From positions 1-35,396 of the forward strand of contig JAQXHO010000150.1 in assembly GCA_029007315.1 (NCBI GenBank): a stretch of 35,396 nt of DNA, read 5' to 3'. The translations under genes and the position numbers were made by a program. Below, piece by piece: positions 29,590-35,396 of the stretch; the first letter of the stretch is position 1, and each line of letters opens with the position of its first letter. The notes under the pieces were generated by a model. It saw nothing but the letters and a program-made list of their open reading frames with translations. It was not told where the DNA came from and made no database searches. Source of the DNA: Oscillospiraceae bacterium (GTDB lineage Bacteria > Bacillota > Clostridia > Oscillospirales > Ruminococcaceae).

Positions 29590-30750
29590 TTACTTATCAC
29601 CTGCAAGTTCTGCTGCAAGCGCTTCAATCTGACTGCGGTTTTCTTCGCTTAAAGCTGACATTATTTTAACGCTATTCTCTGCAAATGTCAGGTTTTTTGA
29701 GTTTTCAAGCATCTTACCCATAACCCTGGCTGCTGCAGGTGCCCAGCTGCCGTTTTCTATAAATGCAACTGTACGGTTCTGGAAATTGCTCTCTGTAAGA
29801 TGATTAATAAACTCCTTCATAAACGGGAAAATATCACCGTTATAGGTTGTTGTTGCCAGTACAAGCTTATTGTATCTAAATGCGTCTTCAATTGCTTCTG
29901 CCATGTCGCATCTTGCAAGATCTGAAACTGCAACCTTAGGACAACCCTTCTCAGTAAGCTTTTCCGCAAGAAGCTCTGCTGCCTCTTTAGTATGCCCGTA
30001 AACTGAGGTATATGCTATAGCAACGCCTTCACTTTCAGGAGAGTATGAAGACCACGTATTATAAAGACCGATATAATACTCAAGGTTCTCCTTCAGAACA
30101 GGTCCGTGCAGCGGACAAATAATTTTTATATCAAGACCGGCAGCTTTTTTAAGCAGAATCTGAGCCTGCATACCGTATTTGCCTACAATTCCGAAATAGT
30201 ATCTTCTTGCTTCACACGCCCAGTCCTCATCTGTATCCAGAGCGCCAAACTTTCCAAAGGCATCTGCTGAGAACAGAACCTTATCAGCACTGTCATAGGA
30301 TACGACAACCTCAGGCCAGTGTACCATTGGTGCCGTCATAAAGGTAAGGGTATGCTTTCCCAGCTCAAGAGCGTCACCTTCACCCACAACCATTTTTCTG
30401 TCTTCGAAATCAGTGCCGAAGAAATTTTTCATCATTGTAAACGCCTTTGCAGACGCAACGATCACTGCCTCCGGATAAAGTTCCATAAACGCCGCAATAT
30501 TAGCGGAATGATCCGGCTCCATATGGTGTACAACAAGATAATCAGGTTTTCTGCCACTCAGAACCTCTGAAAGATTTGCAAGCCACTCTTCTCTGAAATT
30601 TTTGTCAACAGTATCCATAACAGCGATTTTTTCGTCTGATATAACATATGAATTATATGCCATGCCATTCGGTATAATATACTGTCCCTCAAAAAGATCA
30701 CTCTTATGGTCATTTACTCCGATGTAAAAAATGTCATTTGTAATAGTCAT
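29590..30750 (-). CDS. Flavodiiron protein (oxygen/nitric oxide reductase)
   Basis: A 386-residue A-type flavoprotein. The metallo-beta-lactamase-like domain holds the diiron ligands His76, Glu78, Asp80 and His81 in HHMEPDHS, His144 in PMVHWPEV and the aspartate in FSADAFGKFG. The flavodoxin domain follows from about residue 250 with YTSVYGHTKEAAELL. Such proteins reduce O2 to water or NO to N2O in anaerobes, with electrons from rubredoxin. No rubredoxin is fused or adjacent. GGAGG lies just before the ATG. A palindrome matching Crp/Fnr operators is centred at -41.5 of the predicted promoter, and the divergent neighbour encodes such a regulator. Confidence 0.94.
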   Translation of the reverse strand: MTITNDIFYIGVNDHKSDLFEGQYIIPNGMAYNSYVISDEKIAVMDTVDKNFREEWLANLSEVLSGRKPDYLVVHHMEPDHSANIAAFMELYPEAVIVASAKAFTMMKNFFGTDFEDRKMVVGEGDALELGKHTLTFMTAPMVHWPEVVVSYDSADKVLFSADAFGKFGALDTDEDWACEARRYYFGIVGKYGMQAQILLKKAAGLDIKIICPLHGPVLKENLEYYIGLYNTWSSYSPESEGVAIAYTSVYGHTKEAAELLAEKLTEKGCPKVAVSDLARCDMAEAIEDAFRYNKLVLATTTYNGDIFPFMKEFINHLTESNFQNRTVAFIENGSWAPAAARVMGKMLENSKNLTFAENSVKIMSALSEENRSQIEALAAELAGDK

Positions 30751-30769
30751 TAATATCCTCCGTTCTAAC

Positions 30770-30798
30770 TTGACTTTATGAGAAAATTATACTATAAT
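30770..30798 (+). promoter_or_regulatory. Promoter of the Crp/Fnr-type regulator gene
   Basis: TTGACT at 30770-30775, 17 bases, TATAAT at 30793-30798: eleven of twelve consensus bases. The predicted start near 30805 places the palindrome at 30813-30828 about 15 bases downstream of +1, a position expected for autorepression. Confidence 0.8.
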
Positions 30799-30814
30799 AT
30801 AACCAGATTGTATG
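30786..30814 (-). promoter_or_regulatory. Predicted activator-dependent promoter of the flavodiiron gene
   Basis: On the minus strand TATAAT (30786-30791) is preceded, 17 bases upstream, by CATACA, a poor -35 box. The predicted start is near 30779. A good -10 with a poor -35, overlapped by a Crp/Fnr-type palindrome centred near -41.5, is the class II activation layout. Confidence 0.6.
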
Positions 30815-30828
30815 TTGTATTTACAACA
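30813..30828. promoter_or_regulatory. Crp/Fnr-type operator palindrome
   Basis: TGTTGTA, two bases, TACAACA: a perfect 7+7 inverted repeat of 16 bp, the size and symmetry of Crp/Fnr dimer sites. It lies between the divergent regulator and flavodiiron genes. Confidence 0.75.
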
Positions 30829-30842
30829 TTTGAGGTGCTGAT

Positions 30843-31508
30843 ATGAAAAATTACGATTATAAAAAACTTAAAAATATTTCTCTTTTTATAGGGCTTTGCA
30901 CAGAAGATATACACACTATTACAGAATTCCTTGACGGGAAAATAAAATACTGCAGGGCAGGAGAAATTATCTTTTATGAAGGCAGCCCAGTAAAATATAC
31001 GGGAGTTGTAATTAAAGGAAGAATACAGATGATACATGAAGATTACGGCGGAAACAGAAATGTACTATTGTCTGTGCATGAACAAAAAACTTTCGGCGAG
31101 ATTTTCCTGTACGGAAAATGCAATACTTATCCTGTTAGTATTATGGCTTCTGAAGACTCGGAAATACTGCTTCTGGATTTAAAAAAAGCAGCCAAGATAT
31201 CAGGCATAAGCATTGAAGCAGAAATGACACTCAGAGAAAACATTCTCACCGCAATGGCAGAAAACAGTCTGCTTCTGTACAATAAAATAGATATTATGTC
31301 AAAAAGAACAACAAAGGAAAAGTTAATGGCATTCCTTATAAAAGAATCTGAAGCCTATGACAGCCTTGAATTTGACATTGCTTTCGACAGACAGACTCTT
31401 GCAGATTATCTCGGCGTTGACAGAAGCGCAATGTCCACCGAAATCAGCAGACTTCAAAAAGAAGGACGGATCGATGTTCACAAAAGGCATTTTAAAATTC
31501 TGAAATAA
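30843..31508 (+). CDS. Crp/Fnr-family transcriptional regulator
   Basis: A 221-residue protein with an N-terminal cyclic-nucleotide-binding-like barrel (about 12-125; GEIIFYEGSPVKYTGVVIKGRIQM and TFGEIFLYG) and a C-terminal winged helix (about 165-219; QTLADYLGVDRSAMSTEISRLQKEGRI). The phosphate-binding cassette lacks the arginine needed for cAMP (CNTYPVSIMA), so cAMP is unlikely to be the ligand. The N-terminal cysteine cluster of Fnr is also absent; only scattered cysteines are present. GAGGTG precedes the ATG. Its position opposite the flavodiiron gene suggests a redox or NO/O2 stress regulator. The effector is unknown. Confidence 0.9.
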   Translation: MKNYDYKKLKNISLFIGLCTEDIHTITEFLDGKIKYCRAGEIIFYEGSPVKYTGVVIKGRIQMIHEDYGGNRNVLLSVHEQKTFGEIFLYGKCNTYPVSIMASEDSEILLLDLKKAAKISGISIEAEMTLRENILTAMAENSLLLYNKIDIMSKRTTKEKLMAFLIKESEAYDSLEFDIAFDRQTLADYLGVDRSAMSTEISRLQKEGRIDVHKRHFKILK

Positions 31509-31510
31509 AC

Positions 31511-31553
31511 AAAAGGCAGCCGGGGCTTGGAAGTTTTACCCTGACTGCCTTTT
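31511..31553 (+). terminator. Terminator of the Crp/Fnr regulator gene
   Basis: AAAAGGCAG pairs with CTGCCTTTT; inner GGG/CCC pairs lengthen the stem, and a T-run closes it. It starts three bases after the stop codon. Confidence 0.85.
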
Positions 31554-31559
31554 TAAAAA

Positions 31560-31581
31560 GCTGTAACGCTGAATTTACAGC
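31560..31581 (-). terminator. Terminator of the efflux operon
   Basis: GCTGTA and TACAGC form a short stem; on the minus strand TTTTT follows. It lies nine bases after the permease stop and faces the regulator's terminator. Confidence 0.7.
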
Positions 31582-31590
31582 ATATAAACA

Positions 31591-32850
31591 TTACTCATAA
31601 CGCAAAGCATCAATAGGATTGAGATTAGACGCTTTAACAGAAGGAATAAGTCCGAACACAATTCCTACTACCATAGAGAACAAAACTGAAACAACTATTG
31701 AAACTGAACTTATTGCAACAGGAACAGATGCAACCTTTGAAATCAGCTGAGCAAGACCTATTCCTATTCCCACTCCGATAATGCCGCCAATGCTTGTAAG
31801 CACGGAAGCTTCTGTCAGAAACTGAAAAAGAATTCGTCTTTTTTTAGCGCCAACTGCCTTTTTAAGTCCGATTTCACGTGTACGCTCTGTAACTGAAACA
31901 AGCATTATATTCATAACGCCAATACCGCCTACAAGCAAAGAAATGCTTGCTATCCAGATGAGCATTGTATTTGTGGAAGAACTGAGATCCTGAAGTGATT
32001 TTGCCTGTCCCAGAATATCCTCGCTCTGATATTTCACCTGTGATTCGCTGTCATCTGATGACTGTATCGTTGTGTTCAGAATATCAGAAACCTTCTTTCC
32101 CACAGCAGGCATACTGTCTGTATCAACAGCCTTTGCAAGACAGCTTTCCGGCTCGTCAAATTTATATGCAATAGGCCATGAGTTTCCCGGAATAAACATT
32201 TTTCCGCCGGAAGTCTGCATATATGTCCAGTATTCTTCTTCAGAATTAATTACAGGCTCAAAGGGCTTTGATTCCACTGCAATTCCTACTACAACAAAAG
32301 GTTCATTTCCTATATCTATTACCTGACCAATGGGATCTTCAGAGGAAAAAAGACTCTTTACTGCGGTATTGTCAATAATAATAACCTTGCGATTATCATT
32401 ATATTCCTGCTTTGTAAAACCTCTTCCCTTCTGGATCTGATATCCTGCCGTATCAAAATAATTCTCATCTATACCCAGCATTGTACCGCTAAACTGATTG
32501 TTGCGATAATAAACATTCTCACAATAGGAACGTGTTCTGTAAAATGAAACCTTTTCCACCTCGTCAAGCTCTGCTATCTGTCTGCGTATATCCTCTGAAA
32601 CAACAGACACACCCTCCGGGGTTTCCTGATACGCAAAATCATACGGGTAATCATTCTGGTAAAGCTGAACGGCTACTGCATTGTTTCCTGCACCGATAAG
32701 GTTGTTTTTGATCTGCTCATTTGTTCCTTTAATAGTGGATACAATGGCAATAATTGCAGCTATTCCTATGATAATTCCAAGCATTGTAAGAATCGAACGG
32801 ACCTTGTGCGATAATATTCCCTGCAAGGACAAACGTATATTTTCCAGCAT
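31591..32850 (-). CDS. MacB/FtsX-family ABC transporter permease
   Basis: This 419-residue protein has the MacB permease layout. One membrane segment follows LSLQGILSHKVRSILTMLGIIIGIAAIIAIVS. A large extracytoplasmic domain comes next, then three C-terminal segments within GIGVMNIMLVSVTERTREIGLKKAVGA and the end, where VKASNLNPIDALRYE is the family's terminal motif. It works by mechanotransmission with the ATPase and the fusion protein to export drugs or peptides. GGAG stands nine bases before the ATG, and 14 bases separate it from the fusion-protein gene. Confidence 0.92.
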   Translation of the reverse strand: MLENIRLSLQGILSHKVRSILTMLGIIIGIAAIIAIVSTIKGTNEQIKNNLIGAGNNAVAVQLYQNDYPYDFAYQETPEGVSVVSEDIRRQIAELDEVEKVSFYRTRSYCENVYYRNNQFSGTMLGIDENYFDTAGYQIQKGRGFTKQEYNDNRKVIIIDNTAVKSLFSSEDPIGQVIDIGNEPFVVVGIAVESKPFEPVINSEEEYWTYMQTSGGKMFIPGNSWPIAYKFDEPESCLAKAVDTDSMPAVGKKVSDILNTTIQSSDDSESQVKYQSEDILGQAKSLQDLSSSTNTMLIWIASISLLVGGIGVMNIMLVSVTERTREIGLKKAVGAKKRRILFQFLTEASVLTSIGGIIGVGIGIGLAQLISKVASVPVAISSVSIVVSVLFSMVVGIVFGLIPSVKASNLNPIDALRYE

Positions 32851-32864
32851 ATGTCACATCTCCT

Positions 32865-34592
32865 TTAATATATCGTATTGCTGTTTCCCTTGACAAGAGC
32901 GCCTTCAGTTACATACTTGCCGTATGGGAAGCAAATTTTGTCTGATTCACTTAGTCCGGAAATTATTTCTATTAAGTATCCGCCGTCAATTATTTTGCCG
33001 GTATGAATGATTTGTTTCTCAAGCTTACCCTCTTCCGACGCCTTCATTACATAGTACTGACCGTCTGCCTGTCTTACATAACTGAGAGGAATATAGAAAT
33101 TTCCGTTTTCGGCTTCATTGGAAAAAGTGATGCTTACATAATTTCCAACAGTGAGTCCGCTTGATTCTTCAACGGCTGCACGGAATGGATAAAGACTGTT
33201 ATTTGGATTCTGTCCGTAATTCTGATAATTATATGAAGTCGGCGTGGTAAATATCTCAGTAACACGTGCAGATACAACTTCTCCTGTTTCCCATGAATTA
33301 ACGTTTACGATTGAGCCCTTGGTGATTTTATCAAGATTTGTTTCACTTACGCTTCCTTCAATCAGAACATCTCCTTCACCCTGGACAACAAGATAGGATT
33401 CACCGATCTCAAGCTCCTCTGCAGATTCTGCAAGTTTAGTAACTACTCCGTCTATCTTTGCAGTTTCCTCAGGATTATGCTGCTTTTCAAGTGCGCTGTC
33501 ATATTCTATCTGAGCCTGTTTAACCGCAATTTCCATGGAACGGATCTCTGTTTCCTGCTGTGAGATCTTGTACTGAAGCTCAGAACGGGAATACATATAG
33601 TTTTCAGAATCATTGTTTGACGCAAGAGGAACAATATATGATACCGGCTGAATAAAGACATCAGTCTGAGTTTCAGTTCCGGTGTCAGTTCCATCTGCTG
33701 CATCAGAGGGAATTTCCGTGGGTTCTTCTGTTGGTTCATCAGTTTCTGAAGGCTCTTCCTCGCCTGTTCCTGCGGGATCATAATCAAAAGAACCTCCCAC
33801 CTGTATAATTCCATACCATACACCGCCGCCGCTTATCTGTACACCGCCGTCCTCAGTAAGAGTAATACGTTCGCCTAATACCCAGTCTTCGGGATTTATT
33901 CCGGAAAGAGAACCGGATGAAACCAGCCAGGCATATGGTGCATACCCGGTTTCATCATAAACCACAAAAACTGCGGAAGTGTTCGTAGCGATAAGCTGTT
34001 CAAGCAGAGATTTTCGCACAATGGTGGTTCCTTTGCAGGCAAACTGATAAGGATCACCAGGCATACCGTTTCCCTCTGCCGCCTGGTTTATATCTGTAAC
34101 CTCAGAGAGGATATTATCCGGAACGCCCGGATCTTCCGGAAAATCCGGTTCAAAAGGATAATCCGGTACAGAAGGAGCCTCTTCTGACGGACGAAGGCTT
34201 TTTAATCTGTCAAGTTCCTTTTTTGCCTGACGGACATTATCCTCCGCTAATGCAAGACTTGTCTTTTTCTGAGCCACATCAAGAGCAACCGCAGTCATAT
34301 CATAACGGAGAAGCGGAGTTCCCACTGTTACAGCGTCGCCTTCATTTACAAAAACCTTCTCCACAAGCTGGTCACTGGATAATACAATGCTCTGGGAATT
34401 ACTTGCAACAACTATTCCATCCATATATAACTCATCAGCCCAGTTCTGCTGCATTAAATTCGATACAGAAATAACATCTACTCTGTGTTTTTCTGCCTGA
34501 CTTTTTCTGTAATATACAGTACCTCCTACAGCACCACCTGTAATAAGCGTCAGACTCACAGCCACTGCAATAATCTTCTTTACTTTTGTCAT
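32865..34592 (-). CDS. Membrane-fusion (HlyD/RND-adaptor-like) protein with large insertion
   Basis: A 575-residue adaptor, longer than the usual 350-450. An N-terminal membrane anchor (about 5-27) is followed by a lipoyl half (SDQLVEKVFVNEGDAVTVGTPLL), a coiled-coil arm (103-132), an insertion (about 133-333), the second arm (334-372), the second lipoyl half (IDGVVTKLAESAEELEIGESYL) and beta-barrel domains. The insertion sits at the hairpin tip. It consists of a Pro/Asp-rich neck, a compact region rich in glycine and aromatics (160-268) and a Glu/Pro/Thr-rich tail (273-310). The gene overlaps the ATPase stop by four bases (ATGA) and precedes the permease by 14. The insertion may be a substrate- or wall-binding element. 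Confidence 0.88.
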   Translation of the reverse strand: MTKVKKIIAVAVSLTLITGGAVGGTVYYRKSQAEKHRVDVISVSNLMQQNWADELYMDGIVVASNSQSIVLSSDQLVEKVFVNEGDAVTVGTPLLRYDMTAVALDVAQKKTSLALAEDNVRQAKKELDRLKSLRPSEEAPSVPDYPFEPDFPEDPGVPDNILSEVTDINQAAEGNGMPGDPYQFACKGTTIVRKSLLEQLIATNTSAVFVVYDETGYAPYAWLVSSGSLSGINPEDWVLGERITLTEDGGVQISGGGVWYGIIQVGGSFDYDPAGTGEEEPSETDEPTEEPTEIPSDAADGTDTGTETQTDVFIQPVSYIVPLASNNDSENYMYSRSELQYKISQQETEIRSMEIAVKQAQIEYDSALEKQHNPEETAKIDGVVTKLAESAEELEIGESYLVVQGEGDVLIEGSVSETNLDKITKGSIVNVNSWETGEVVSARVTEIFTTPTSYNYQNYGQNPNNSLYPFRAAVEESSGLTVGNYVSITFSNEAENGNFYIPLSYVRQADGQYYVMKASEEGKLEKQIIHTGKIIDGGYLIEIISGLSESDKICFPYGKYVTEGALVKGNSNTIY

Positions 34593-35299
34593 AAAGCACC
34601 GCCCTCCTGCTTTTCATCAGTTCCTGTAAATTTTCCCTGCATGAGCCTTCCGTCACGTATTGTAACGATTCTGTGGGCATGACTTGCTATTTCCGATTCA
34701 TGAGTGATCATTACTATGGTTACGCCTTCTTCATTCAGCTGCTGAAACAATGACATAACCTGCTCGCCCGAACGTGTATCAAGAGCGCCTGTGGGTTCAT
34801 CAGCAAGCAGCATACGAGGATGACTGATCATTGCACGTGCAATTGCAACCCTCTGCTTCTGTCCGCCTGAAAGCTGTGTAGGCTTGAAGTTCATTCTGTC
34901 TTCAAGTCCCACACGTGCAAGCATTTCCTTAGCTCTCTGCATACGTTCTTTTTTCTTCACTCCTGCATATAAAAGCGGCAGTGCCACATTTTCAATAACA
35001 GTTTGTCTGGGAAGAAGATTGAAATTCTGAAATACAAAGCCTATTTTCTTGTTTCTGATAACTGAAAGCTGATTGTCAGTACATCTGCCTACGTCCTGTC
35101 CGTCGAATTTATATGTTCCAGAGGTCTGGAGATCCAGTAGTCCTATAATATTCATAAGCGTGGATTTTCCAGATCCTGACGGGCCCATTATGGCTAAATA
35201 TTCGCCCTCATCAACGTTAAGATTGATGTCAAAAAGCACAGGAACAGGCTCTTTGCCCTGATAGTATGACTTACAGATATTATTCAGTTCAAGTACCAT
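34589..35299 (-). CDS. MacB/LolD-type ABC transporter ATPase
   Basis: A 236-residue ATPase with Walker A GPSGSGKST, signature LSGGQKQRVAIARAM, Walker B LLADEPTGALD and the switch histidine in MITHESEIA. It powers the permease two genes downstream. The frame is open 13 codons further up, but the ATG at 35299 gives the family N-terminus MVLELNNICKSYYQG, has GGCGG eight bases before it and overlaps the stop of the preceding gene, so it is chosen. Confidence 0.93.
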   Translation of the reverse strand: MVLELNNICKSYYQGKEPVPVLFDINLNVDEGEYLAIMGPSGSGKSTLMNIIGLLDLQTSGTYKFDGQDVGRCTDNQLSVIRNKKIGFVFQNFNLLPRQTVIENVALPLLYAGVKKKERMQRAKEMLARVGLEDRMNFKPTQLSGGQKQRVAIARAMISHPRMLLADEPTGALDTRSGEQVMSLFQQLNEEGVTIVMITHESEIASHAHRIVTIRDGRLMQGKFTGTDEKQEGGAL

Positions 35300-35396
35300 C
35301 AGAAGCACCGCCTTCCTCTGCAGGCATATCACCGTCAATCATTATCTCTTCATCTATAGGTACTTCTCCGTCTATCGGCATTTCATCTTCTACAGG
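35289..35396 (-). CDS. C-terminal tail of an unidentified upstream protein (cut by window edge)
   Basis: The last 35 codons of a reading frame enter from the right edge and end at TGA (35289-35291), overlapping the ATPase start. The residues are very acidic and loosely repetitive, with units like EMPIDGE, VPIDEE and MIDGDMP, and end GGASDGT. Start overlap with the ATPase suggests it belongs to the efflux operon. The protein cannot be identified from this tail. Confidence 0.6.
   Translation of the reverse strand, partial: PVEDEMPIDGEVPIDEEIMIDGDMPAEEGGASDGT

Overview
The window looks like a chromosomal segment of a cellulolytic Ruminococcus-type Firmicute. The pointers are a secreted GH5 cellulase with a poly-Thr linker and a C-terminal dockerin, a type III glutamine synthetase, DapL/DapF lysine synthesis, moderate-to-low GC content, strong AGGAGG ribosome sites and many U-tract terminators. 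No tRNA, rRNA, CRISPR array or insertion sequence was seen.

Region 1 (1-16630, minus strand) is one long co-directional run read from a perfect consensus promoter at 16602-16630: glnA type III, an ammonium transporter fused to a PII domain, asnB, guaA, pyrG, purF, carA, carB, dapF and dapL (cut by the window edge). Most junctions overlap or are a few bases apart. It makes glutamine, imports ammonium, and then carries five glutamine-consuming amidotransferase systems.

Region 2 (16631-23721, plus strand) is divergent, from a second perfect consensus promoter. It encodes a split glutamate synthase (amidotransferase, ferredoxin-FMN synthase, Fe-S electron carrier, FAD oxidoreductase, GXGXG subunit), a short type I glutamine synthetase, and an ANTAR-domain regulator with a degenerate receiver.

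The most interesting signal lies between regions 1 and 2. Both leaders contain an intrinsic terminator just before the first gene, and in both a small hairpin with a six-base loop having A at position 1 and G at position 4 overlaps the terminator's 5' arm. This is the known recognition pattern for ANTAR antiterminators. The glnA leader has two such hairpins (loops AAAGGC and AAGGGC), the glutamate synthase leader one (AAAGGC). I infer that the ANTAR protein at 23088-23672 controls both transcripts by antitermination, so one RNA switch would govern ammonium uptake, glutamine and glutamate synthesis and most glutamine-consuming steps.

Region 3 (23730-25546, minus) is an ABC-2 exporter pair. Region 4 (25646-30750, minus) runs flavodiiron protein, bile-salt-hydrolase-type amidase, GH5-dockerin cellulase and GH1 beta-glucosidase, ending in a terminator. 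Upstream, a divergent Crp/Fnr-type regulator shares with it a 16-bp perfect palindrome that sits at -41.5 of the predicted flavodiiron promoter and just downstream of the regulator's own start. Region 5 (31591-35396, minus) is a MacB-like efflux system: FtsX-type permease, membrane-fusion protein with a large insertion, ATPase, and the acidic tail of one more protein cut by the window edge.
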